Shown in pieces: positions 1 through 5,692 of a DNA stretch of 6,042 nt (positions are counted from its first letter, which is position 1; each line of letters opens with the position of its first letter). Origin of the DNA: Gammaproteobacteria bacterium (GTDB lineage Bacteria > Pseudomonadota > Gammaproteobacteria > J044). The DNA is taken from the NCBI GenBank assembly GCA_026995955.1, contig JALWNJ010000125.1, positions 1 through 6,042 on the forward strand, in the 5' to 3' direction. Position numbers and translations under genes: made by a program. The notes beneath the pieces are model-generated. The model saw nothing but the letters and a program-made list of their open reading frames with translations. It was not told the DNA's origin and did no database searches.

Positions 1-867
1 GTCGTGATCACGCTTGCTGCGAATGCGCTCGGCCACCGCCTCGTCACGGATCTCGACGGCCGCACTCGGACTGTAAATGGTGTAGAAACGGCCCGTGGAA
101 AGCCCATGCTGTACGATGGCACGCTGCCAGGCCGCCACCACCTCCTCGAGATTGTCCTCGCCGGCGGTAGTGTCGATCTGGTTGAGGATGAACAGGAACT
201 TGGCGGCATCGTTGCGACGGATGGTGCCGCTCACCAGGTGCTCCAGCGTGTCCTGCATGGCCCCCGGCTCCGGATGCCGGGCATCGAAGAACACCAGCAC
301 CAGGTCGGACAGGTCGATGATGTGGTCGGTGATGCGCAGTGTGGCGGTACGCTGGGCATCGGCATCGAACCCGGGCGAGTCGATCAGGATCTTGCCCTTG
401 AGCTGTTCCGAGGGGCAGGTCTTGAGCTGCAGGTAGGAGTCGATGCGCGCCCCCTCCCCCTCGGCCACCTTCTCGATCTCCTCGCTGATCTGGTAGAACG
501 GGAAACGGGGATCGGCGTCCAGGGCAAGGCCCGGCAGCACCCGTACCTCGTCCTCCTGGCTGTAGCAGATGACGGTAAAGCGGTCGTCAACGGCCTGATT
601 GCCGGTCTCCTGCAGACGGAAGCCGGTGTAGTCGTTGATGAAGGTGGACTTGCCGGCGGAGAAGGTGCCCAGGATGGAGATCAGCGGCCACCAGGAAATG
701 CTGGTGGCGTAGGACTCGTCCGGAGACAGCAAGCCCAATCGGTAACCCACGCGATCGAGTTCACGGTAGCGGTCGACGACATCGACCAGAATGGGGTTCT
801 CCTGGCGCAGATGCTCGCGCAGGCTGTCGAGTCGCTGACGAATGGCTGGGCTGGGACGGGCAAACAT
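1..867 (-). CDS. Dynamin-like GTPase, N-terminal GTPase domain (3' end cut by window edge)
   Basis: The first 289 residues are present and the frame stays open to the window edge, so the C-terminal stalk/membrane part is missing. GTPase motifs are clear: G1 P-loop GTFSAGKST at residues 67-75 (Lys73, Ser74), a likely G2 Thr at 98 (DDRFTVI), G3 DSPG at 163-166, and G4 NQID at 229-232. G4 has Gln where classical GTPases have Lys. The long G1-G3 spacing and the P-loop form resemble bacterial dynamin-like or EHD-type proteins, which as a family hydrolyse GTP while assembling on and remodelling membranes. No signal peptide is visible, so it should act at the cytoplasmic face of the inner membrane. 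ATG at 867 is preceded by AGGAGAGG (875-882), 24 nt after the coiled-coil gene, indicating the same operon. The family call is firm. Its membrane target is unknown; a role around sulfur globules is inferred only from neighbours. Confidence 0.87.
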   Translation of the reverse strand, partial: MFARPSPAIRQRLDSLREHLRQENPILVDVVDRYRELDRVGYRLGLLSPDESYATSISWWPLISILGTFSAGKSTFINDYTGFRLQETGNQAVDDRFTVICYSQEDEVRVLPGLALDADPRFPFYQISEEIEKVAEGEGARIDSYLQLKTCPSEQLKGKILIDSPGFDADAQRTATLRITDHIIDLSDLVLVFFDARHPEPGAMQDTLEHLVSGTIRRNDAAKFLFILNQIDTTAGEDNLEEVVAAWQRAIVQHGLSTGRFYTIYSPSAAVEIRDEAVAERIRSKRDHD

Positions 868-891
868 GGGACGACCTCTCCTGAAAACGAC

Positions 892-1335
892 CTATTGGGC
901 GCCCATGCCGGGCATGACCGGTGGCATGTAGGGCATGGGGCCAGGCGAACCGGGATAACGGCCGCTGCTGTTGTTGCTGAACGGAATCATGCGGTTGACC
1001 ACGCTGAGCGGCGTGGAGACGTTCTGGTTCAGGCTCCACATGTCGCGTTGCATGTTGACCACTGCCTCGGTCATGCGCGCCACGCCGGCATTCATGGTGC
1101 CGACATCGGCGGAAAGGCGGGTCATGTTCCGGTCCACGCTTTCCGTCAGGGTCGCCACATTGACGGCCAGCTGATGCACATCCCGGGTCAGGCTGTAGAT
1201 GAGATAGAAGCCATAGCTGGCCAGCACGATGAAGGCAATCAGCGACGGATAGACCACGAGCTGCAGGCGCCGGGTCTGTGCCTCTTCCTCGTAGAGTTCC
1301 GCCTGCAGCACCTCGGGCAATTCTTCCGGTTTCAT
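892..1335 (-). CDS. Single-pass membrane protein with heptad-repeat coiled coil and Met/Pro-rich tail
   Basis: 147 residues. An acidic N-terminus ends in RR at 22-23, followed by one transmembrane helix at about 26-49. Residues 60-106 then form seven consecutive heptads with hydrophobic residues at 60, 67, 74, 81, 88, 95 and 102 and a second hydrophobic position mostly four residues on. This is a strong coiled-coil pattern rich in Met and Val. The tail (about 126-147) is Pro/Gly/Met-rich (PMPYMPPVMPGMG). RR before the helix suggests N-in topology with the coiled coil in the periplasm. I chose ATG 1335 over an in-frame ATG at 1368 because the latter lies inside the upstream gene, while 1335 has GAGGTGA as ribosome binding site. 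That site shares bases with the upstream TGA stop, with only 10 nt between the genes, suggesting translational coupling. No family is recognised. It could be a scaffold or oligomerising partner of the adjacent dynamin-like GTPase. Confidence 0.82.
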   Translation of the reverse strand: MKPEELPEVLQAELYEEEAQTRRLQLVVYPSLIAFIVLASYGFYLIYSLTRDVHQLAVNVATLTESVDRNMTRLSADVGTMNAGVARMTEAVVNMQRDMWSLNQNVSTPLSVVNRMIPFSNNSSGRYPGSPGPMPYMPPVMPGMGAQ

Positions 1336-1340
1336 CTTCG

Positions 1341-1348
1341 TCACCTCA
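1341..1348 (-). promoter_or_regulatory. Ribosome binding site overlapping a stop codon
   Basis: The minus strand reads TGAGGTGA, in which the first three bases are the stop codon of the DUF302 gene and GAGGTGA is the ribosome binding site of the coiled-coil gene, 5 nt before its ATG at 1335. This decides the start and implies coupled translation of the two membrane proteins. Confidence 0.7.
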
Positions 1349-2026
1349 GAAGTCGCCTTCGGCACCACGCTTCATGATATCGAGGATGATTTCCTTCACC
1401 CCTTCGGCCTCTTTCTTCAGCGCCGGCGGCAGCGGCTCGCCTCCATGGATCATCATGTCCATGTTGAGCGAATACAGCCACAGCTTGCCCTGCTTGTCCT
1501 CGACCATGGCGACCCGGCACGGGAGATAGGCCGAAAAGGCATCGCTGTATTCCAGCATGCGGGAAGCGGTGAGCGCATTGCAGAACATGTAGATCTTGAC
1601 CACCCGATGCGGATTGCCGGTGATGGCCTGCACCTCCTTGTAAAGGGGCAGCTCACCGACATTCTTGATGTTGTGCTCGTTGGCGACCATCTTCATGGTC
1701 TGATCCACCTCTTCGGCGGACAGGCCTTCCTCGACCGGCACCTTCCACACCGTGGCCTCGGCGGCATTGCGCGTCTTGAGCAGGTTTTCGGCCATCTCGA
1801 GATAGGTGTCAAAGGCTCCCTCGTCGAAGGCCTTTTCCTGAATCGCCCTGTCGAGTTCAACCACGACATTGCGGATGCGCGCCTTGTCCTCGTCGCTCAG
1901 CGCCTGGTAGTGGCTCCACATGGGCCGGAATTCCCGCACCACGGGTTCCCAGGTCTTGACGGCCCAGACCAGGGCCACGATGGCCAGCAGGCCGATCAGG
2001 GCAAGCAGGTTTCGAATGGCATTCAT
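1346..2026 (-). CDS. Membrane-anchored DUF302-domain protein
   Basis: 226 residues. An N-terminal hydrophobic helix at about 6-23 has no obvious cleavage site and probably acts as an uncleaved anchor. A charged helical spacer (about 40-110) follows, then a C-terminal domain of about 115-205 resembling DUF302. The resemblance rests on FCN at 148-150, LPCRVAMVEDKQGKLWL at 168-184 and the following NMDMM and GGEPLPP segments. The conserved LPCR context holds Cys170; Cys149 is the only other cysteine. DUF302 proteins have no settled biochemical function but, from memory, recur in sulfur oxidisers. ATG at 2026 follows AGAGG (2035-2039), 17 nt after the TPR gene, and the stop overlaps the next ribosome binding site, so it is firmly within the operon. 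Periplasmic placement of the domain is plausible but not proven. The two cysteines stand out in a neighbourhood of Cys-free proteins and could be redox- or sulfur-active (speculative). Confidence 0.82.
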   Translation of the reverse strand: MNAIRNLLALIGLLAIVALVWAVKTWEPVVREFRPMWSHYQALSDEDKARIRNVVVELDRAIQEKAFDEGAFDTYLEMAENLLKTRNAAEATVWKVPVEEGLSAEEVDQTMKMVANEHNIKNVGELPLYKEVQAITGNPHRVVKIYMFCNALTASRMLEYSDAFSAYLPCRVAMVEDKQGKLWLYSLNMDMMIHGGEPLPPALKKEAEGVKEIILDIMKRGAEGDF

Positions 2027-2043
2027 GTCGGTTTCCTCTGGGT

Positions 2044-3036
2044 TCAGCCCCTGGGCGCAGCTTCTTGCAGCTTCTGCTGCAGGGCCTGCGCACGGGCCGG
2101 GTTGAATCTCTGGATGATCGGCAGCAGGGGCATGACCTCTTCGCTGCGACCGGTGGCAATCAGGCGCTCGGCGGCCTGCGCATAGGCCTCGGCGGCGCCG
2201 GGTACGTCATTGGCGGCGAACAGGACATTGCCATACTCGCCCCAGACATCGGCATCCTCGGGGGTCAGCCGGGTCAGCTCGCGATAGGTCTCGATGGCGG
2301 TGCGCAGATCACGGCGCCAGAAGGCCTCGCGGGCCTTGCCCAGCAGCGCCATGAACTCGGCCCGATCCGCACCGGCCCCGGCAGCCGCCGGTGCAGCAGT
2401 CGTTTCGGCAGGCAAGGCCCGGGCTGCGGTTTCCGCACGCTCGACCCCGCTGGCGGACTGGACGGCTGCCTCCTCCGCGGCAGGGGTTTCCGCCCCGGCC
2501 GCCTGTCGGGGCTCGGCCTGTCCGGCCATGGCCCCCGGGACCTCGCTGCCGGCTGCGGTTTCGCCAGCCGCCATGGGCTGCGCGCCCGTCCCGGCCGTTC
2601 CGGTCGGTTCGGAAGCGGCCATTCGCTCGGAACCTGCCGCCTCCGGCTGCGTGGCCGGCGCGGCCTTCGGTCCGGGGGCATTCACACCCTCCGCGCCCGG
2701 CATGCCGGCCGTTTCCGTGGCCGTCGGCTCGTTCGACTCCTGTTGCGTGGCCTGCGCCACGCCCGCTGCCCCGGCAGCCGATGTCTCGGCCTCGGGCATG
2801 GCGGCCAGCCGCTCGGGTTCGGCCGGCTGCCCCGTCGTCTCCGGGTGGCTGGCCGTGGCAGTGGCCTCCTCGCCGTGCGTCACCGCGTCGAGCCGGTGGC
2901 GCAACTGCATGACGACGCGATTGACCGGCCCGGGCACCCAGCCCTGCAGGTCGTCCCAGCGCAGCCAGGCGAACACCAGGGTTCCCACCACGATGAGCAG
3001 TACGAGATGGCTCAGAAACCAGCGCAAGATGGTCAT
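2044..3036 (-). CDS. Membrane-anchored TPR protein with long Ala/Pro/Glu/Thr linker
   Basis: 330 residues. One N-terminal transmembrane helix lies at about 7-25. A linker of roughly 170 residues (about 55-224) is composed mainly of Ala, Gly, Glu, Thr and Pro and is probably disordered. The C-terminal module at about 232-296 carries two TPR-like helix pairs: AREAFWRRDLRTAIETYREL, then LTPEDADVWGEYGNVLFAA with its following AAEAYAQA helix. TPR modules bind partner proteins; the linker would let the module reach away from the membrane. The protein has no cysteine. ATG at 3036 has AAGGAG at 3047-3052, whose last base is also the final base of the parA stop codon; the spacing of 10 nt is on the long side. 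The gene lies 15 nt after parA and 17 nt before the DUF302 gene. The overall design resembles TonB-like or LapB-like tethered adaptors, but I recognise no specific family. Membrane orientation is ambiguous because Arg residues follow the helix. Confidence 0.83.
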   Translation of the reverse strand: MTILRWFLSHLVLLIVVGTLVFAWLRWDDLQGWVPGPVNRVVMQLRHRLDAVTHGEEATATASHPETTGQPAEPERLAAMPEAETSAAGAAGVAQATQQESNEPTATETAGMPGAEGVNAPGPKAAPATQPEAAGSERMAASEPTGTAGTGAQPMAAGETAAGSEVPGAMAGQAEPRQAAGAETPAAEEAAVQSASGVERAETAARALPAETTAAPAAAGAGADRAEFMALLGKAREAFWRRDLRTAIETYRELTRLTPEDADVWGEYGNVLFAANDVPGAAEAYAQAAERLIATGRSEEVMPLLPIIQRFNPARAQALQQKLQEAAPRG

Positions 3037-3051
3037 GAATCAATCACTCCT

Positions 3052-3699
3052 TCAATCGGATCCTTCGAGGATGAAAAGGGACGAGAACAGGATCGAGGCC
3101 AGCTTGTTCACCTCGCCAGAGGCCTTGGAACGCGGCTCCAGCTCGAACACGGCAAGCCCCTCGCTGAACGAACGGCGGTACACCGTGCGCTGGTAGAGCC
3201 GGACATCGATGAGCTTGATGCCGGGCAGGTGCAGCAGGGCCTCTTCCGCCTCGTCGGTCTCGCGTACATGGATGTGCGTGTCCGCACGATTGATGAAGCC
3301 GAAGATCTCGGGCTTCTTCCTCCTCCCCTCGTTGACTTCCCTGATGATCCTGATGAAGCGCTGGGTCGACCAGATGTCGGCCTGGCTCGGCGGCACCGGA
3401 ACCACCACCCGGTCCGCCTTGGCCAGGGCCTTCTTCATCGATTCGAAGTCGGCCGTGCCCACATCGACGAGGATTTCCTTCTTCTTCGAACTCTTGAGTC
3501 GGCCGAGGTCGTGCTCCACCTCGATGGGTGGCTCATAGCCTTCCTCGGCGCGGATTTCGGCCACATCGCTCAGCGTGGCCTGGGGATCCAGGTCGAACAC
3601 GGTCACCGGCTTGTCGTTGGCTGCAAGCCAGACGGCCAGATTGAAGGTCACGGTACTCTTTCCGGTACCCCCCTTCAGATTGCCAATCACCGTAATCAT
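3052..3699 (-). CDS. Small orphan ParA/MinD-type ATPase
   Basis: 215 residues, the size of short chromosomal or orphan ParA-family proteins. The deviant Walker A box is KGGTGKST at 9-16 with signature Lys9 and catalytic Lys14. The switch I/Walker A' region is FDLDPQATL at 35-43 (Asp36, Asp38), and Walker B is ILVDVGTAD at 76-84 with Asp79. There is no N-terminal helix-turn-helix domain, so it is not a type Ia plasmid ParA, and no C-terminal amphipathic MinD helix is obvious. Proteins of this group bind DNA or membrane in an ATP-dependent cycle and space cargo such as carboxysomes (McdA), chemoreceptor clusters (PpfA, ParC) or plasmids. No ParB or parS-like array is visible. ATG at 3699 sits behind GGGGGAG (3704-3710). 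The start region is duplicated just upstream. It follows the sulfur globule gene after a 105-nt hairpin-rich spacer and leads the membrane-protein block. Globules as cargo are inferred from context. Confidence 0.9.
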   Translation of the reverse strand: MITVIGNLKGGTGKSTVTFNLAVWLAANDKPVTVFDLDPQATLSDVAEIRAEEGYEPPIEVEHDLGRLKSSKKKEILVDVGTADFESMKKALAKADRVVVPVPPSQADIWSTQRFIRIIREVNEGRRKKPEIFGFINRADTHIHVRETDEAEEALLHLPGIKLIDVRLYQRTVYRRSFSEGLAVFELEPRSKASGEVNKLASILFSSLFILEGSD

Positions 3700-3727
3700 G
3701 CCTCTCCCCCGAATGTAATCATGCCTC
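3692..3727 (-). repeat. Duplicated translation-start segment before parA
   Basis: GAGGCATGATTAC occurs twice in direct orientation on the minus strand, at 3715-3727 and 3692-3704, offset by 23 nt. The second copy contains the real parA start (ATGATTAC). The first starts a different frame encoding MITFGGEA and ending in a TGA (3698-3696) that overlaps the parA ATG as ATGA. It may be a leader peptide or simply a duplication scar. The first copy has GGGAGG only 1 nt before its ATG, which is poor spacing for initiation. Confidence 0.55.
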
Positions 3728-3743
3728 CCTGCCTATTCTAAAC

Positions 3744-3760
3744 CGTGGCCTGTGGCCACG
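3744..3760 (-). terminator. GC-rich hairpin, possible weak terminator or mRNA-stabilising stem
   Basis: CGTGGCC-ACA-GGCCACG forms a perfect 7-bp stem with a 3-nt loop. On the minus strand it is followed by GTTTAGAAT, which is not a good U-tract, so termination is probably partial at best. It lies between the sulfur globule gene and parA, where a drop in downstream expression would make sense, since a structural protein is needed in far larger amounts than an ATPase. Confidence 0.45.
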
Positions 3761-3765
3761 AAACG

Positions 3766-3779
3766 GCACATCCCTGTGC
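3766..3779 (-). promoter_or_regulatory. Hairpin with CsrA/RsmA-like binding site
   Basis: GCACA-GGGA-TGTGC forms a perfect 5-bp stem with a GNRA-type tetraloop that presents GGA. The minus-strand 12-mer GCACAGGGATGT matches the known CsrA SELEX consensus RUACARGGAUGU at 11 of 12 positions (C for U at position 2). It lies 3' of the sulfur globule gene and about 67 nt before the parA ATG. Further GGA triplets lie nearer parA, in GGGAGG at 3724-3729 and in the ribosome binding site. CsrA usually needs two or more such sites, so control of parA-block translation or of transcript stability is plausible. Confidence 0.45.
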
Positions 3780-3788
3780 GCGTTCGAT

Positions 3789-3802
3789 GGAACCACCGTT
3801 CC
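3789..3802 (-). other. Perfect hairpin directly after the sulfur globule stop codon
   Basis: GGAAC-GGTG-GTTCC on the minus strand forms a 5-bp stem with a 4-nt loop, starting 2 nt after the TAA of the sulfur globule gene. It is the first of three consecutive stems in this spacer. Such 3' stems often protect an upstream cistron from 3' exonucleases; that role here is inferred. Confidence 0.4.
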
Positions 3803-3804
3803 GC

Positions 3805-4236
3805 TTACTTGCCGGAAGGCTTCTGCGGCTGGGCAGCCGGCGCCTGGGGACCCCAGGGGCCGCGCGGCGCAGGGCCGTAGGCAGGCGGCGGACCGTAGGG
3901 CGCCGGGCCATAGCCATAAGCCGGCGGCGGGCCATAGGGACCATAGCCGTACGGCCCACGATAGCCGTAGTAGTCACCGTAGTAGTCGCTGTTGCCATAG
4001 CCACGACCGCGACCACGGCCATGTCCCTTGCCACGGAAACTCATGTTGAAGTCGGCGTCGGTGTCCATGTCGTTGGCCATGTCACCCCAGCCACGGCCAT
4101 AGCCGCGACCGTCGTGACGGCCACGATAGCCATCGTCGTCATCCCACGGACCCCACCAGGCCTGCGCGGACTGCAGCGGGATGGTCAGGGCACCCATGGC
4201 CAGGGCAACGGCCAGTGCTTTCATCGGTTTTTTCAT
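3805..4236 (-). CDS. Sulfur globule protein (Sgp family), exported
   Basis: 143 residues. A clear Sec signal peptide ([15 protein letters not shown]...) has its likely cleavage after SAQA at residue 26. The mature 117 residues start WWGPWDDDD, pass through an acidic/Met stretch ending in DADFNMSF (60-67), then Arg/Gly-rich [14 protein letters not shown] Tyr/Gly/Pro-rich half follows, with PYGPPPAYG present twice (100-108 and 113-121). There is no cysteine. Size, signal peptide, aromatic start, FNM motif and GY/PY repeats resemble the Sgp proteins of Allochromatium vinosum, which form the protein envelope of periplasmic sulfur globules; this match is from memory. ATG 4236 is chosen over upstream in-frame starts because it gives the signal peptide and has GGAGAG (4242-4247) at 5 nt. 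Unlike its neighbours it has long spacers on both sides (83 and 105 nt) with hairpins, suggesting separate control of message level. Another exported Gly/Tyr-rich structural protein is possible. Confidence 0.8.
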   Translation of the reverse strand: MKKPMKALAVALAMGALTIPLQSAQAWWGPWDDDDGYRGRHDGRGYGRGWGDMANDMDTDADFNMSFRGKGHGRGRGRGYGNSDYYGDYYGYRGPYGYGPYGPPPAYGYGPAPYGPPPAYGPAPRGPWGPQAPAAQPQKPSGK

Positions 4237-4241
4237 GTCGT

Positions 4242-4247
4242 CTCTCC
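4242..4247 (-). promoter_or_regulatory. Ribosome binding site of the sulfur globule gene
   Basis: GGAGAG lies 5 nt before ATG 4236 and decides the start. It sits inside CTGGAG (4244-4249), a hexamer repeated at 4267-4272 in the same leader, so two GGA motifs plus the loop GGA at 4308-4310 are available to a CsrA-type protein (inference). Confidence 0.6.
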
Positions 4248-4301
4248 AGTTGCCCCCGTAGGAAAGCTCCAGATGCATCGGGGGGCGCGTGCACCTGCAG
4301 T

Positions 4302-4315
4302 CTGTCTCCCGACAG
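4302..4315 (-). other. Perfect hairpin between the Pro/Tyr-rich gene and the sulfur globule gene
   Basis: CTGTC-GGGA-GACAG forms a 5-bp stem with a GNRA-type GGGA loop. It begins 4 nt after the TAG of the upstream gene and lies 65 nt before the sulfur globule ATG. No U-tract follows, so it is not a standard terminator. It shares the GGGA loop with the hairpin at 3766-3779 on the other side of the sulfur globule gene. Confidence 0.4.
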
Positions 4316-4319
4316 CCGA

Positions 4320-4850
4320 CTACCAGCTGAAGGGCGAGAACGGAAAGCCGTCGAAGTCCCACGGCGCGCCGTCAAAAAAGGGGAAGTCACTGCCATCGTC
4401 CCAGTACGGCGGCGGCACGACAGGGGGGTAGCCATAAGGAGACGCGCCATAGCCGTAACCGGGAGGATAGCCCCCTGCCGACGGCCAGCGTGCTGCGCCC
4501 CAGGAACCGGGATAACGCGGCGCACGGCCCGGCAGGTACTCTCCACGGGGCTGCCGCTGGCTGCGCTCCGGCCGCTTGTAGGGCGAGTAGTCCGGATCCG
4601 GGAAGCGGCTGTCCACCTGCTCGCGTTCCTGCTCCCACTGGTTGGTGCGATTCCTGGGCGTGGGCGGATGATCACCGGACAACCACGGGTTGTCGCCTGT
4701 CTCCTGCTTGATCTCGTGCAGGTCCTCGGGATCCGGCCAGCGCGTCTCGTCGGCCAGAACCGTCTGGACCGGCAACAATGCGCCAAACAGCAACAGCGCA
4801 GTCACGCGCCCGATGCATTCAGTGCGTTTTCCAGCATGCTTGCGTGACAC
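4320..4850 (-). CDS. Exported Pro/Tyr/Trp-rich protein, possible globule-envelope component
   Basis: 176 residues from a GTG start at 4850; there is no in-frame ATG, and GGGAGAG at 4857-4863 lies 6 nt upstream. A signal peptide is visible: basic start, hydrophobic core [14 protein letters not shown], likely cleavage after VLA at residue 33. The mature protein begins with an acidic/polar stretch ([17 protein letters not shown]), passes through a charged Arg/Pro region (about 60-110) and then a Gly/Tyr/Pro segment [18 protein letters not shown] (126-143). It ends in an aromatic/acidic tail with [14 protein letters not shown] and a final Trp. Its only cysteine is inside the signal peptide. The Gly/Tyr/Pro segment is like the adjacent sulfur globule protein, and the gene lies 18 nt after the Pro-rich gene. 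No family is recognised. The C-terminal aromatic residues could be an outer-membrane-type end signal, but they do not fit the usual alternating pattern well. Confidence 0.78.
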   Translation of the reverse strand: MSRKHAGKRTECIGRVTALLLFGALLPVQTVLADETRWPDPEDLHEIKQETGDNPWLSGDHPPTPRNRTNQWEQEREQVDSRFPDPDYSPYKRPERSQRQPRGEYLPGRAPRYPGSWGAARWPSAGGYPPGYGYGASPYGYPPVVPPPYWDDGSDFPFFDGAPWDFDGFPFSPFSW

Positions 4851-4856
4851 TCGATT

Positions 4857-4863
4857 CTCTCCC
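4857..4863 (-). promoter_or_regulatory. Ribosome binding site supporting a GTG start
   Basis: GGGAGAG lies 6 nt before GTG 4850 in the 18-nt gap between two exported-protein genes. With no ATG available in the frame, it makes GTG the start and gives a normal signal peptide. Confidence 0.65.
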
Positions 4864-4868
4864 GTCGC

Positions 4869-5669
4869 TCAGCGCCGTCCGGAGGGGGGATAAGGCCTGG
4901 GCACATATCCCGGCCTGCCGTAGACAGGGCGATCATTCCAGGCCGGGGCCTGCCAACGCCAACCCGACGGTGGGGGTGGGGGCGGTGCCTGCCAGCCATC
5001 ATGCACAGGCAGTGCGGGTCGAACCGGGCGGCGCGGATAGGGGATGCCCTGCCAGCGAGGCTCCGGCCCCTGCCCGGCCCACGGTGAAGGAGGCAGCGGT
5101 GGTCTGGCTGCCTGCTCGGGCAGCAGCGGGCGCGTCCAGGCAGGCGGCTCCGGCGGAGCCGGGAAGTCTTCGGCCCGAGGGGGTTCCGGCGGAGCCGGCG
5201 GCTTCGGCGGCTGGGGCAGGTCCCCGTCCTCACCGACCCAGGCCGAGGGCGGCGGGAAACGGGCCGGCGCCAGGTCCTCGCCCAGATGCGGCCAGTCGTG
5301 AACCCAGGCCGGCGGCTCCGGCATACGGGGCGGTTCGGTGAAGATGGGTGGCTCGGGCGGCTGCGGTTCGTCGCCGGTGGGCGGTTCGGCATCGGCCAGC
5401 CCCGGCGGTGCAGGTGGCACGGGAGGTGCCGGCGGAGGCGTCATGGACTCGGGATCGTAGCCCAGCGGAGGAAAGGCCCCCGCGGCAGGTGCTGGCGCGA
5501 CGGGCATGGGCGGGGCTGGCATCCTCTGCGCAGTCTGCGGCTGCTCCATGCCCAGCCGGGAGTGGTAGGGGCCGGCCGGCGGCGGCGGCAAGGGCGCAGC
5601 AGCCAGCAGCGCCCCGCTCCAGCAGGTGGCCAACACGATCAGCAAGCGGCGCTTTTGCCCGTTCTTCAT
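4869..5669 (-). CDS. Exported Pro-rich low-complexity protein
   Basis: 266 residues with a basic start (MKNGQKRR) and hydrophobic core LLIVLATCWSGALLAA, then an almost wholly Pro/Ala/Glu-rich chain. EPP and PPEPP units recur, and PEPPAW occurs twice (117-122 and 173-178), each within a stretch rich in acidic residues and Trp. The C-terminal third is basic and aromatic (PRWQGIPYPRR, WRWQAPAW, VYGRPGYVPRPYPP). The mature part has no cysteine if cleaved near AAA at 23-25. LATC at 13-16 is a poor lipobox (Thr before Cys), so a lipoprotein is possible but less likely. ATG 5669 has GGAGGG (5676-5681) at 6 nt and gives a standard signal peptide. An alternative ATG at 5696 overlaps the previous stop as ATGA with AAGGA upstream and would add nine residues. 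No family is recognised; a cell-envelope or globule-coat structural role is inferred from composition and neighbours. Confidence 0.78.
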   Translation of the reverse strand: MKNGQKRRLLIVLATCWSGALLAAAPLPPPPAGPYHSRLGMEQPQTAQRMPAPPMPVAPAPAAGAFPPLGYDPESMTPPPAPPVPPAPPGLADAEPPTGDEPQPPEPPIFTEPPRMPEPPAWVHDWPHLGEDLAPARFPPPSAWVGEDGDLPQPPKPPAPPEPPRAEDFPAPPEPPAWTRPLLPEQAARPPLPPSPWAGQGPEPRWQGIPYPRRPVRPALPVHDGWQAPPPPPPSGWRWQAPAWNDRPVYGRPGYVPRPYPPSGRR

Positions 5670-5675
5670 GTCTTG

Positions 5676-5681
5676 CCCTCC
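5676..5681 (-). promoter_or_regulatory. Ribosome binding site of the Pro-rich exported gene
   Basis: GGAGGG lies 6 nt before ATG 5669, stronger than the AAGGA before the alternative ATG at 5696. It favours the shorter product with the typical basic-hydrophobic signal peptide. Confidence 0.6.
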
Positions 5682-5692
5682 GCAGATTCGGT

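Noticed and set aside
4..1377. Long plus-strand open frame of 457 codons
   Set aside because: It lies opposite the dynamin-like and coiled-coil genes, both of which have motifs and ribosome binding sites; its own translation shows no recognisable domain and is a shadow of G+C-rich codon bias.
2294..3196. Overlapping plus- and minus-strand frames in the Ala/Pro linker region
   Set aside because: The linker's G+C-rich repeats keep several frames open; only the frame with the membrane anchor and TPR end makes a coherent protein.
3052..3699. Plasmid partition locus (parA with parB/parS)
   Set aside because: There is no parB-like gene downstream, no iterated parS-like sites, and the neighbours are envelope and membrane proteins, so an orphan ParA for cargo positioning fits better.
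2065..3741. Long plus-strand open frame of 558 codons
   Set aside because: It runs antisense through the TPR and ParA genes. ParA motifs on the minus strand are decisive, and the plus-strand product is Gly/Arg/Leu low-complexity without a domain.
3744..3760. Strong intrinsic terminator after the sulfur globule gene
   Set aside because: The stem is good, but the following GTTTAGAAT lacks a real U-tract, so I report only a possible weak terminator or stabilising hairpin.
4237..4319. Sigma-70 promoter in front of the sulfur globule gene
   Set aside because: No convincing -35/-10 pair at proper spacing; the nearest candidate (TTTCCTACG) is too weak to annotate.
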